A DNA stretch of 42,355 bases from a virus: positions 1 to 42,355 of IMG/VR virus record IMGVR_UViG_3300032053_018310; one strand, given 5' to 3'. Both the position numbers and the translations under genes were made by a program. The notes under the pieces were generated by a model. It saw nothing but the letters and a program-made list of their open reading frames with translations. It was not told where the DNA came from and did not search any database. Positions 1 to 8,054 of the stretch are shown here, piece after piece. Position 1 is the first letter of the stretch, and each line of letters begins with the position of its first letter.

Positions 1-153
1 ATGAGTAAACATATTAATATTATAGGTGATTTTTTAATGGAAGAAAACAACTATGAGTTGTTTTATGAGTTAACCGATGACGATGAAGATAAAATAAAAC
101 TGCTTAGAGAATATTCTATAAAACTAGCAGAGTATGTGGAGGATAATCTTTAA
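1..153 (+). CDS. Small acidic protein upstream of the methyltransferase
   Basis: A 50-residue reading frame opens with ATG at the first base of the window and ends in TAA, which shares one base with the ATG of the next gene (TAATG). The product is acidic, with a run of D and E near residues 25-31 and a predicted helical C-terminus. The tight coupling to the methyltransferase gene suggests one transcript. I do not recognise the family. Because the frame begins exactly at the window edge, the true start could lie upstream, so this may be a C-terminal fragment of a longer protein. Confidence 0.55.
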   Translation: MSKHINIIGDFLMEENNYELFYELTDDDEDKIKLLREYSIKLAEYVEDNL

Positions 154-1406
154 TGGCACAATCAGAAAGAATCTTGTGGATTGAAACAACTGTTAAGCTT
201 AAAGAGTTAAAAGATTACGACATTAACCCGCGTAGAATAAATACAGCAGACTTTAAAAGGTTAGTTAATGACATAAAACAAGACGGTTATCATCGACGTA
301 TTTTAGTGTCTTATGATAACGTTATCATAGGCGGTCATTCACGTAAAAAAGCCCTTCTTGCCGCAGGTTTTAGAGAACATGATGATATTCATATTTTAAA
401 GCCAAATAGACTGTTATCTGAAGAAGAACTCAAACGTTTAAATATTAGAGATAATCTAGGTTTTGGTGATTGGGATATGGATATGTTAGCTAATAACTTT
501 GATATGGACGATCTCAAAGAATGGGGAATGCCTGACACAATGTTTGATCCTGTAAGTCCTGAAATAGAAATAATATTTGAAGGCGAAGATGAAATTGTTG
601 AAGTTGATATTAATAATCAACCGATAACAAAACAAGGAGATATATGGTTACTAGGTGATCATAGATTGATGTGTGGTGATAGTACGGTTGCTACTACTGT
701 TGCAAGTTTAATGGATGGTATTAGTCCGATACTTATGGTTACAGATCCGCCTTATGGAGTTCAATATGATATTGCTTGGAGAAAAAAATTATTAAATAAA
801 GATAGTAAAGCTGACGGTAAAGTACTTAATGACGATCGTATTGATTGGTCGGAGGCATATTCTTTATTCAGCGGAGATGTAGCGTATATATGGCATGCAG
901 CTCTATATAGTCACTTAATAGTCTCACATTTAGAAACATGTGGCTATAAACTTATAAATCAAATTATATGGGCTAAACAACATTTTACAATGAGCAGAGG
1001 TAATTATCATTGGAAGCATGAGCCTTGTTTATACGTGGTCAAGAAAGGCAAGATGCATAATTGGCAAGGAGCACGAGATCAATCAACTGTCTGGGAAATT
1101 AAAAATAATAATGGTAATTACAGCGACAGAGAAGAAACTACGTGTCATTCAACTCAAAAACCTATTGAATGCATGCTAAGGCCTGTGTTGAATAATACTA
1201 AAGAAGAAGATTATGTTTATGACCCATTTGGTGGTTCAGGCACTACTCTTATCGCATGTGAAAAATCAAATCGCAAATGCTTAATGATAGAATTATCACC
1301 GCTTTATTGTGATGTAATTGTTAAGCGTTGGGAGAAGATGACCGGTAAAAAAGCAATATTAAGTAGCGAAACTAATTGTGAGTATGAAAACCAAAAAACC
1401 CCATAA
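153..1406 (+). CDS. ParB-domain / DNA adenine or cytosine-N4 methyltransferase fusion
   Basis: This 417-residue protein joins an N-terminal ParB/sulfiredoxin-like domain (about residues 10-110, with IIGGHSRKKAL near 58-68) to an amino-methyltransferase. Motif IV, DPPY, is at 198-201 and the SAM-binding motif I, DPFGGSGTT, at 357-365. This order, catalytic motif first, is that of beta-class N6-adenine or N4-cytosine enzymes. Such fusions are common just upstream of phage terminases and are thought to modify phage DNA, protecting it from restriction or marking it for packaging; the target site cannot be read from sequence. GGAGG lies about 10 bases before the ATG. The 3' end overlaps the terminase small-subunit gene. 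Confidence 0.9.
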   Translation: MAQSERILWIETTVKLKELKDYDINPRRINTADFKRLVNDIKQDGYHRRILVSYDNVIIGGHSRKKALLAAGFREHDDIHILKPNRLLSEEELKRLNIRDNLGFGDWDMDMLANNFDMDDLKEWGMPDTMFDPVSPEIEIIFEGEDEIVEVDINNQPITKQGDIWLLGDHRLMCGDSTVATTVASLMDGISPILMVTDPPYGVQYDIAWRKKLLNKDSKADGKVLNDDRIDWSEAYSLFSGDVAYIWHAALYSHLIVSHLETCGYKLINQIIWAKQHFTMSRGNYHWKHEPCLYVVKKGKMHNWQGARDQSTVWEIKNNNGNYSDREETTCHSTQKPIECMLRPVLNNTKEEDYVYDPFGGSGTTLIACEKSNRKCLMIELSPLYCDVIVKRWEKMTGKKAILSSETNCEYENQKTP

Positions 1407-1908
1407 AACCAATAAACCGTATAAAGATACAGACAAGTTTCTAGAAATATATAAAGCTCATGCAGGTCATATTCAGAAGTCATGTAATGTATACGGCATA
1501 AACAATAGTACTTATTATGATTGGTGCAAAAAGTATCCTGAGTTTAAACAAGCTACTTTAGATGTAAAAGAGGAACTTAGAGGCTTTTGGGATGATTGTG
1601 CTTTAAAAGAAATGGCTAAAGGCAATTCCGCTATACTACAACTAACTCATAAATCTTTAAAAGGAACTAATAAATTTCCGATCACTAATGCTTTAAATTA
1701 TGACTTTGGAGGCATTAAAACAATTGAGGACATAAAGACAACTCGTTTACGCTTATTAGAGGATCTGGGTAATGGAGTGGTAAGTATGGAAGGTGCTAAA
1801 TTTGCAACTGAAATGTTAGATAGTGTTGCTAATGATTTTCTTGCTTCTGATGGCTTTTCTAAATTAATGGAAATGGCAGAGAAAGTTAAGAAGTTAAAAA
1901 ATGAATAG
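1384..1908 (+). CDS. terS: Terminase small subunit-like DNA-binding protein
   Basis: The product is about 174 residues, with a basic N-terminus and a helix-turn-helix of the small-terminase type in the first third, around GHIQKSCNVYGINNSTYYDW. That segment resembles phage proteins that recognise packaging sites and recruit the large terminase subunit. Position supports the call: the large-subunit gene follows with an 8-base overlap. Two in-frame starts are possible, GTG at 1378 and ATG at 1384. I chose the ATG; neither has a strong Shine-Dalgarno, so translation is probably coupled to the methyltransferase, whose stop lies at 1406. The family assignment rests on the fold-like pattern plus context rather than a diagnostic motif. 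Confidence 0.75.
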   Translation: MKTKKPHKTNKPYKDTDKFLEIYKAHAGHIQKSCNVYGINNSTYYDWCKKYPEFKQATLDVKEELRGFWDDCALKEMAKGNSAILQLTHKSLKGTNKFPITNALNYDFGGIKTIEDIKTTRLRLLEDLGNGVVSMEGAKFATEMLDSVANDFLASDGFSKLMEMAEKVKKLKNE

Positions 1909-3544
1909 ATTAAGTTTTCACAAGAAAGTCTTAACATTAGAGCAGAAATTTGCCATTCTTGGTAGTACAAACTACGTGTCTGACTATGCATTGCAACAAC
2001 AAGCAAAATACAAAGCCAATTTTTATTTGTTTATTAAGGATGCTTGGACAGCCTTAGAGGGATTAAATGTCGCCTTTTATGATAACTGGCATATTCAAGC
2101 TATTGCAGAGCATTTAGAGGCATGTAATAGAGGTGATATTAACTTCTTGATAGTTAACATGCCTCCTCGTTGTATGAAGTCCTCTATCATCTCTATAATG
2201 TATCCTGCTTGGGTATGGGGGAGTGGTGATGCATGGAAGAAGTTCTTATGTGGTACTTACGCTGCTAAGCTTTCTAACGAGCATTCGCTTAAATGTAGAG
2301 ATCTGATTAATAGTCAGTGGTATCAAGAAATATTTGGAAATGTATTTAAACTTAGAGATGACAATAATGCCATCCAGAAATTCTCCAATAATAAAAAAGG
2401 ATATCGTATTGCTTGTTCTGTTGGAGGCGGTGTAGGTATGGGTGGAGATCAGATAATACTGGATGATCCGAATTCCATTGAAGATATGGACTCTGAGGCT
2501 AGAAGAACAGCGGTAAACAATTGGTATGATCGTACCATGAGTGATCGTCTTAATGACAAGCAAACAGGTTGTAAGATTATATTACAACATAGACCTCACA
2601 TGGAAGATTTAACCGGTCATATTTTAGAAAACCAGAAGAACATCGTACATTTAAGATTACCTATGGAATTTGAGAAAGCTCATCGTTGTTCAACTATTAT
2701 ATTGCCTTCAACTAATAATAAAAAATGGTCTGATCCAAGACATAATGAAGGCGATTTATTATGGCCTGATAAACATCCTAAGCATTATATTGAACAAGAA
2801 AAGAAAATTAAAGGGGCATTTGCATATGCTTCATTATATCAACAAAGACCGTCACCAATGCAAGGCGGTATCTTTACTAAAGATGATTTCATGATTTGGG
2901 ATGAGGAGCATGCTCCTGATTTTGAACGTATTATACAATCATGGGACACTGCTTTGGTTGGTAAGAAAGCTGATGAAAGTTCAGACCCTTGTATGTCAGT
3001 ATGTACTACTTGGGGAGTGTTTAAAAACTTCTATGGTCTTACCTGCATTATGTTATTAGAGCTTTATGCCGGTCATATAGAATTTCACGTAATGAGAGAG
3101 ATGGCTCAAAGAATGGCTCATAATTATAAAGATACTGATTATGATAATCCCATAAGTGGTAAGCGACCTGTGGATTATGTATTGATTGAGACTAAGACTC
3201 TAGGTGATCCGTTAATGAATGAATTATATATGGCAGGCATTCCTACCAGAGGGTTTAATCCTCAAGGGCATGGTGGTAAAGTTGCAAGAGCTAGGTCAAC
3301 TTTGCCTGAAATAGCTAGTGGAAGAGTTTATGTGCGAGAATCCTTTAAAAGTAAAAAATTATTTAAACATGCTAAAGAATTATTAGAGGCAGCCATAAAT
3401 TTCCCATCTCATTCAAGTAATGATATTATTGATACCATGAGTCAAGTTCTTATAACTCTCAAACGTGAAAAAATATTAATTCATGAAGATATTTATGAAG
3501 AACCAGAGAATGAACCCGATTTTAACATTTTCAACTATCAATAG
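1901..3544 (+). CDS. terL: Terminase large subunit (DNA-packaging ATPase and nuclease)
   Basis: This 547-residue motor protein would pump DNA into the prohead and cut the concatemer. The N-terminal ATPase shows a Walker A-like loop, MPPRCMKSS, at about 87-95 and a Walker B, IILDDP, at 185-190. The C-terminal RNase H-like nuclease begins with QSWDTA near 346-351 (D349 is a probable metal ligand), and a late acidic position is in SSNDIIDTMSQ. Length is typical of phage terminases. The gene overlaps the small-subunit gene by 8 bases and precedes the portal gene by 8 bases, the usual packaging order. No frame disruption is visible. Confidence 0.95.
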   Translation: MNRLSFHKKVLTLEQKFAILGSTNYVSDYALQQQAKYKANFYLFIKDAWTALEGLNVAFYDNWHIQAIAEHLEACNRGDINFLIVNMPPRCMKSSIISIMYPAWVWGSGDAWKKFLCGTYAAKLSNEHSLKCRDLINSQWYQEIFGNVFKLRDDNNAIQKFSNNKKGYRIACSVGGGVGMGGDQIILDDPNSIEDMDSEARRTAVNNWYDRTMSDRLNDKQTGCKIILQHRPHMEDLTGHILENQKNIVHLRLPMEFEKAHRCSTIILPSTNNKKWSDPRHNEGDLLWPDKHPKHYIEQEKKIKGAFAYASLYQQRPSPMQGGIFTKDDFMIWDEEHAPDFERIIQSWDTALVGKKADESSDPCMSVCTTWGVFKNFYGLTCIMLLELYAGHIEFHVMREMAQRMAHNYKDTDYDNPISGKRPVDYVLIETKTLGDPLMNELYMAGIPTRGFNPQGHGGKVARARSTLPEIASGRVYVRESFKSKKLFKHAKELLEAAINFPSHSSNDIIDTMSQVLITLKREKILIHEDIYEEPENEPDFNIFNYQ

Positions 3545-3552
3545 GCTTTAGT

Positions 3553-4215
3553 ATGAACCTACAAAATGTGTTTAACAAGATTCACCAAGAGAAATTAGTT
3601 AATAATATAGAGCAAAAAAATAAATCTTTAACACGAGAGTTAAACGGTGAAGAACGCGATATAACCGATGATTTATTTAATGCTAATCTTGAAATGAATC
3701 AAGGGGAAGAGCAAGAAGATGAGCTTGATAATGAAATACAACAAGGCAAAAAAGTAGTTGATGAAGATAATGAGGACATTAAAACTAATTTAATCTATGA
3801 ATTAAAGAATATAGCCGACTTAATTCCTGAACACACAAGACAATCTATTGCTAAAGATGTAATGGATAATCTTAATAATGATAAAAAATCTCGTGAACAA
3901 TGGTTAGATAATATTAGAGAAGGTAAAGAACAATTTAATATACGCACTAAAGATGATCCAAGAAGCTCTGATAACCAAACAACAGATGGACGTAAACAAA
4001 TGTCATCTGATAAATCTTATGCTTTAAACAACGCTATAATTAAAGCTACTTCAACTTTGTCATCTATCTTTTTAGGTGAAGAGATTGTTAATTTTTCAAT
4101 CACAGAAGGAACAAGTGAATTAAAAAATAAAGCTATTAAGCTTAAGAATTTTATTAATCAATATTTTAATTTAGCTATTCCTAATTACAAAGAAGATAAA
4201 AGAAATTCTTTGTAA
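3553..4215 (+). CDS. Portal protein, N-terminal fragment (gene interrupted)
   Basis: These 220 residues are the N-terminal part of a portal gene, starting ATG 8 bases after the terminase stop. Residues 1-80 are highly acidic and low in complexity; from about 85 the sequence becomes structured (LADLIPEHTRQSIAKD-like helices). The frame ends at TAA 4213-4215, inside a fold-back duplication. Removing the 127 extra bases between the two direct copies (4139-4211 and 4266-4338) joins this frame to the one ending at 6238, giving an intact protein of 852 residues. I therefore read it as a broken portal, or as a sequence artefact in an intact gene, not as a separate short protein. Confidence 0.8.
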   Translation: MNLQNVFNKIHQEKLVNNIEQKNKSLTRELNGEERDITDDLFNANLEMNQGEEQEDELDNEIQQGKKVVDEDNEDIKTNLIYELKNIADLIPEHTRQSIAKDVMDNLNNDKKSREQWLDNIREGKEQFNIRTKDDPRSSDNQTTDGRKQMSSDKSYALNNAIIKATSTLSSIFLGEEIVNFSITEGTSELKNKAIKLKNFINQYFNLAIPNYKEDKRNSL

Positions 4216-4338
4216 TTAGGAATAGCTAAATTAAAATATTGATTAATAAAATTCTTAAGCTTAATAGCTTAAGAATTTTATTAATCAATATTTTAATTTA
4301 GCTATTCCTAATTACAAAGAAGATAAAAGAAATTCTTT
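4133..4338. repeat. Fold-back (inverted plus direct) duplication inside the portal gene
   Basis: Bases 4133-4192 and 4208-4267 are perfect 60-base inverted copies separated by 15 bases, and 4139-4211 is repeated exactly in direct orientation at 4266-4338. The offset of 127 bases shifts the frame and brings in a stop. This copy, inverted copy, copy pattern is what a polymerase switching templates twice at short palindromes (CTTAAG) would leave. It can arise in vivo, or in vitro during amplification or assembly. It is the only disruption seen in the structural gene block. Confidence 0.95.
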
Positions 4339-4495
4339 TTATGATTTAGCTTTAGAAGGGAATGTTTATCAAAAAATCTATTATGATTCGGTAGAGAAAA
4401 AACTTGTTAATTATTATCTGCCTGCATTAGATATAGAAGTTAATCCTTATTCACGTAGTGCTGATGATGCTACTCGTATATCTCAACGTGTTCAT

Positions 4496-6238
4496 ATGAG
4501 TAAATTTGAGTTAGATGCTAAAATTGCTAATAAAGATTTTCTTGAATATAACTATCGTCCTATTGGATCTGGCTATGGTGAAGATGATGATGAGTACGAT
4601 GATGATATGGTTGATACTAGTGAAGATAGAGATGATAATGTTTATGAATTTTATCAAGTTAGAGTTAGATATAAATTAAATGATTTTGGAGATTTGGGGG
4701 ATTATAAGCCACCAGTTGAAAGAGATTTGCCATATTTAATTGACATTGATATCTCTTCAGGAAGAATTGCAGCTATTCATGAGTTCTGGGAGTCTAATGA
4801 TCCTAATTTTAAAACCATTCAAAATTTTGTAAAGAATTCATATTTTCCTAATTCTGAAAGTTGGAATTGGGGACTATTACACTTGGCTGCTCCTTTAGTT
4901 AAATCAGCTACTAATAAAATCAGAATGATTGCTAATGCCGGTGCTTATTCGAGTCATCCGACAGTATTAGTTAATAAAGCTATTAAAAACACCAATACCA
5001 CACAAGTGTTATTCCCAGGTAGTATGATACCGATTGATACAGGTGGGAATTTTAAACTATCCGAGCAAATTAGTCCGCTGCCCTTTCCACAAGCATCTCC
5101 TTCGTTATCTGAATTGATGCAATATTATGAACAAGGCGTAGATCAAATTACCCTGAGTTTAAATAATATAGGTGATATCGGTGCTAATACCCCTGCAAGT
5201 TCTATTATGATGATGATAGATGAAGCTTCTAAAATACCTAATTTTATTATTCGTGGTATTTATGACGCTTTAACTCGTGAATATAGAATATTTTTAACTC
5301 AACTTAAGAAATATGCTCATTTAATTGATCCTCAATATATGAGTTTTGAGTTTAGAGAGTTAATTAATGAGTTTGATTTTAATGACCCTAATGTAATTAT
5401 TACTCCGACGGCTAATAGTAAAGTTTCATCTCAATATATTGATATGATTAAGTATGAAAACTTACTTAATTTAGCAGATAAATATACTCAAATTAATGTA
5501 GATTATATATTACGTAATTATGTAACTAATTTAGATTTTAATCCTGATGAGATTTTAAAACCTGAAGCCCAAATACAACCGATGACTCCTTTGATGGAGA
5601 ATGCTTCTTTAATGGCAGGACAGCCGGTAAAAGCATTTAAAGAGCAAGATCAAGAAGCTTATATATTAGCATTACAAACATTCATAGATTCATTAAATGC
5701 AATGCAAGATTTAGCGCCTGAGACTAAGCAACCTATATTAAATAATGCTATGATGTTAATGGCACAAAGAAAATTCTTTGATGCTTTAAATAAACTTGAA
5801 GCTCAAATTAAAGAAAGTCTTGCACAAGAAGGTGCGTCAGAAGAGGAAATTGCAGAGTTTAAATTACCTGAAGACGTGGCTGAGCTTGATTCTTCAATCC
5901 TTAATCAGATTGCTCTTATGGAGGCACAAACTATTGCTCAAGATCAACAGCAACAACAACAAATTGCCCAGCAAACACCGCCCCCACTTGATCCTAATCA
6001 AGTTATGCAAAATCAAGTTGAAGTGGAGGCTCAAAAAGTTCAGGTTGATGCTCATGCGATTGAACAACGTGCGCAGACTGATAATATTAAAGCTCAAACT
6101 GAACTTCAAAAAGCGCAAATTGTTCAACAAACTACGCTTCAAAAAGCAATGATAGATCGTGAGAAAGAAATAGAGAAAGCAAATATTGCAGCAAAGATTA
6201 AATTGACTGAGATATCAAGTAAATTACAGCAGATTTAA
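4496..6238 (+). CDS. Portal protein, C-terminal fragment (gene interrupted)
   Basis: This is the main body of the portal protein, the dodecameric ring at the packaging vertex. The frame stays open from 4339, so the first ATG at 4496 is only the first available one, not the original start. Visible parts are an acidic D/E stretch, a mixed alpha/beta core with ITPTANSKVSSQ-like loops, and a long C-terminal helical segment rich in Q, A, K and E (last 110 residues), preceded by a poly-Q and proline run. This resembles the extended barrel of P22-type portals. Reassembled with the upstream piece the protein is 852 residues, long even for that family. If the interruption is real, the phage would be unable to package DNA. 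Confidence 0.8.
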   Translation: MSKFELDAKIANKDFLEYNYRPIGSGYGEDDDEYDDDMVDTSEDRDDNVYEFYQVRVRYKLNDFGDLGDYKPPVERDLPYLIDIDISSGRIAAIHEFWESNDPNFKTIQNFVKNSYFPNSESWNWGLLHLAAPLVKSATNKIRMIANAGAYSSHPTVLVNKAIKNTNTTQVLFPGSMIPIDTGGNFKLSEQISPLPFPQASPSLSELMQYYEQGVDQITLSLNNIGDIGANTPASSIMMMIDEASKIPNFIIRGIYDALTREYRIFLTQLKKYAHLIDPQYMSFEFRELINEFDFNDPNVIITPTANSKVSSQYIDMIKYENLLNLADKYTQINVDYILRNYVTNLDFNPDEILKPEAQIQPMTPLMENASLMAGQPVKAFKEQDQEAYILALQTFIDSLNAMQDLAPETKQPILNNAMMLMAQRKFFDALNKLEAQIKESLAQEGASEEEIAEFKLPEDVAELDSSILNQIALMEAQTIAQDQQQQQQIAQQTPPPLDPNQVMQNQVEVEAQKVQVDAHAIEQRAQTDNIKAQTELQKAQIVQQTTLQKAMIDREKEIEKANIAAKIKLTEISSKLQQI

Positions 6239-6293
6239 AGTTGGGTCGTTTATAAGCGATTTCTAATTTACTATGTATCACTTTTACATATTT

Positions 6294-6322
6294 TTGCAAA
6301 TTATATTAAATAATACTACACT
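6294..6322 (+). promoter_or_regulatory. Probable sigma70-like promoter for the 6.4-kb gene group
   Basis: TTGCAA at 6294-6299 and TACACT at 6317-6322 are separated by 17 bases, in the 124-base gap after the portal gene. The same TACACT -10 box recurs before the gene at 7315. AGGAGACAA precedes the ATG at 6363. Assigned by eye only. Confidence 0.45.
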
Positions 6323-6362
6323 TATGTAGTTAAGTTATTAACATTAAATTGAGGAGACAACA

Positions 6363-6686
6363 ATGTATTTAGAACACATAAAAAGTAAACTAGGTTCAAC
6401 CAATGCTAAAGTTCCTACTGGCAAGAGTGAATCAGTAACAAGATTAAAACGTAAAAAAGGTGGATGTATAAAAAGAACAAAGCATGCTATGGGTGGCATG
6501 GGTGGCATGGATGGTATTACTCCTTTTCATAGTGTGATGACTCCAGCTCCTTCTGCTGGTAAATTTGGCGGTCATAAAAAAGGTAAAAGAGTTAAACGTG
6601 AGCCTCATTTTATTGGAGCTATGTTAGGCGCTGCCTCAGCAATACCTGCTATTATAGATTTAGTTAATAGATTTAAAAAGAAATAA
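6363..6686 (+). CDS. Small basic virion-associated protein with glycine-rich centre
   Basis: The 107-residue product is strongly basic (KRKKGG and KKGKRVKRE clusters), has a Gly-Met-rich middle (MGGMGGMDG), and ends in a short hydrophobic helix (FIGAMLGAASAIPAIIDLV, about 82-100) followed by KKK. The REPHFIGAML segment matches REHHMIGQML and REHHFLGSLI in the next gene, so the two are related. A strong AGGAGACAACA ribosome site precedes the ATG. The position between portal and scaffold suggests a minor head or internal protein. The function is unknown; DNA binding or membrane interaction would fit but is inference. Confidence 0.7.
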   Translation: MYLEHIKSKLGSTNAKVPTGKSESVTRLKRKKGGCIKRTKHAMGGMGGMDGITPFHSVMTPAPSAGKFGGHKKGKRVKREPHFIGAMLGAASAIPAIIDLVNRFKKK

Positions 6687-6703
6687 TTAAATAGGATTAT
6701 AAA

Positions 6704-7210
6704 ATGCAAAATGTTAGAAAATCACATATTAAAAAAGCAATGCGAGAGCATCATATGATAGGACAAATGCTTTGCGGTAAAACTCTTGATACTCAAAATA
6801 TTGATAAAAAAACTCATAAAAAAGCAACGAGAGAGCATCATTTTTTAGGAAGTTTAATCGGTATGCTTGCTAAAGGTGCAGGTATGGCTGCTCCTTATTT
6901 AGCAAAAGGTCTTAGTTTAGGTACTAAAGCTGCTAGTTTAGGCGCAAAAGGTCTTGGTGCTGTTGGCGGTACTCTTGCTAGAAATGCCGGAAATATAGGA
7001 CATGCAGTTAATGCTGCCGGTACTGCAGCTCAAGCAGGTATGGCGTTTAATCAAATGCGTCAAGCAAATAAATCATCTGCAGCTCAAGAAAGAATGATGA
7101 ATGCACAAGCTCAAGGAGCTGAAGATCAAAACGCTTATGCTAAAAGGCAAATGGAAGCGGCACAAGGTCAAAAAAGAGGTGGTCGTACTAAATCTTATAG
7201 AAAGCATTAA
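6704..7210 (+). CDS. Small basic Ala/Gly-rich virion-associated protein
   Basis: This 168-residue protein carries two copies of a K-x-x-x-REHH-hydrophobic-G motif (near residues 12-22 and 44-54), then a long Gly/Ala-rich low-polarity region (about 55-105) resembling a glycine zipper, then a Q/A-rich helix and a basic tail (RGGRTKSYRKH). The motif is shared with the gene 17 bases upstream. Glycine-zipper regions often mark phage proteins that cross or perforate membranes during DNA ejection, so an internal virion role is plausible. No named family was recognised. Confidence 0.7.
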   Translation: MQNVRKSHIKKAMREHHMIGQMLCGKTLDTQNIDKKTHKKATREHHFLGSLIGMLAKGAGMAAPYLAKGLSLGTKAASLGAKGLGAVGGTLARNAGNIGHAVNAAGTAAQAGMAFNQMRQANKSSAAQERMMNAQAQGAEDQNAYAKRQMEAAQGQKRGGRTKSYRKH

Positions 7211-7248
7211 TAAATTTATAAAATATTACATTAATATTAAAAAAAACG

Positions 7249-7276
7249 TTGTATAAAAATTTTTTTCTATTACACT
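7249..7276 (+). promoter_or_regulatory. Possible promoter with TACACT -10 box
   Basis: TTGTAT at 7249-7254 and TACACT at 7271-7276 are 16 bases apart, in the gap before the gene at 7315. The -10 hexamer equals that of the promoter near 6317. The match is moderate and the AT-rich background makes chance matches easy. Confidence 0.35.
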
Positions 7277-7314
7277 ATTATTAATTAGTAATTGGCAACA
7301 ATATAATAATAATT

Positions 7315-7539
7315 ATGGATTTAGAAAGTTTTGTACAACGTTTAGAATATATGTATGGCGAATCTACACGTCAGCTGTTAGATAAAAGCTTTATTCAAGA
7401 CAATATTAATCAATATAATCGTATCTTTGAAAGAAGAGAAACAATCCAAGAAATATTAGAAGAACTAGGAAAATTCCAAAGTGAATCAGAAAGAGCTGCT
7501 GCATTAAAGATTAAATTTTCAGGAACAACTATAATATAA
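7315..7539 (+). CDS. Small hypothetical protein
   Basis: The 74-residue product is mostly helical in appearance and mixed in charge, with no recognisable motif. The start ATG has no good Shine-Dalgarno (AT-rich leader, CAACAATATAATAATAATT), unlike the genes around it. It is followed after 24 bases by the next gene, which has a strong ribosome site. Likely co-transcribed with the head genes; the function is not assigned. Confidence 0.6.
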   Translation: MDLESFVQRLEYMYGESTRQLLDKSFIQDNINQYNRIFERRETIQEILEELGKFQSESERAAALKIKFSGTTII

Positions 7540-7563
7540 ATTATCTATTCATAGGAGACAACA

Positions 7564-8031
7564 ATGAACGGAAAAAATTTTGTACAACATGAGAATAATT
7601 TTAATATCTCAAAAACATGGCACAAAGAATTCAAGAAAGAATGGACTGAAGAAGAAATCACAGCAAACATAATTAAAGAAATTAGTTATGACATAATTAG
7701 ACCGGAAAGAAATTATGTATATGGCAAGCTTTATAAAATGGATAATAAAGGCATGATTTGCCAATATGCTGAAGAAACTATTATTAAAGATGCTTTAGAA
7801 CAATCTGTCTTTAAGATTTTAGCCTTTGGTGAAGATTGTTTTAAAGATAAAGAATGTTTTCCTAATGGTCAGCGTTTTTATATAGGTCAATGGTATAAAT
7901 TTTCCAAATATGAATATGACAAATTCAAAGTTGGTGGTGAATATGTTGCTATGTTACCTGATATTACTCTAAAAGCACATGTATCTGATCCATATTATAT
8001 AGATCATTTATTTCTAACGCCTTATATTTAA
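7564..8031 (+). CDS. Hypothetical protein in head-gene cluster
   Basis: The 155-residue protein is rich in aromatic and charged residues (YVYGKLYKMDNKGM, QRFYIGQWYKFSKYEYDKF). It lacks a signal peptide or membrane segment and looks like a compact alpha/beta protein. An AGGAGACAACA ribosome site sits directly before the ATG. Its location, next to the scaffold-like gene, suggests a morphogenesis or minor virion role. I do not recognise the family. Confidence 0.65.
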   Translation: MNGKNFVQHENNFNISKTWHKEFKKEWTEEEITANIIKEISYDIIRPERNYVYGKLYKMDNKGMICQYAEETIIKDALEQSVFKILAFGEDCFKDKECFPNGQRFYIGQWYKFSKYEYDKFKVGGEYVAMLPDITLKAHVSDPYYIDHLFLTPYI

Positions 8032-8054
8032 TATCAACCTAGAGGAGACAATCA

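Noticed and set aside
5894-6142. Leu-rich minus-strand frame under the portal C-terminus
   Set aside because: It mirrors the Q/K-rich helical coding strand, has no ribosome site and sits entirely inside the portal frame.
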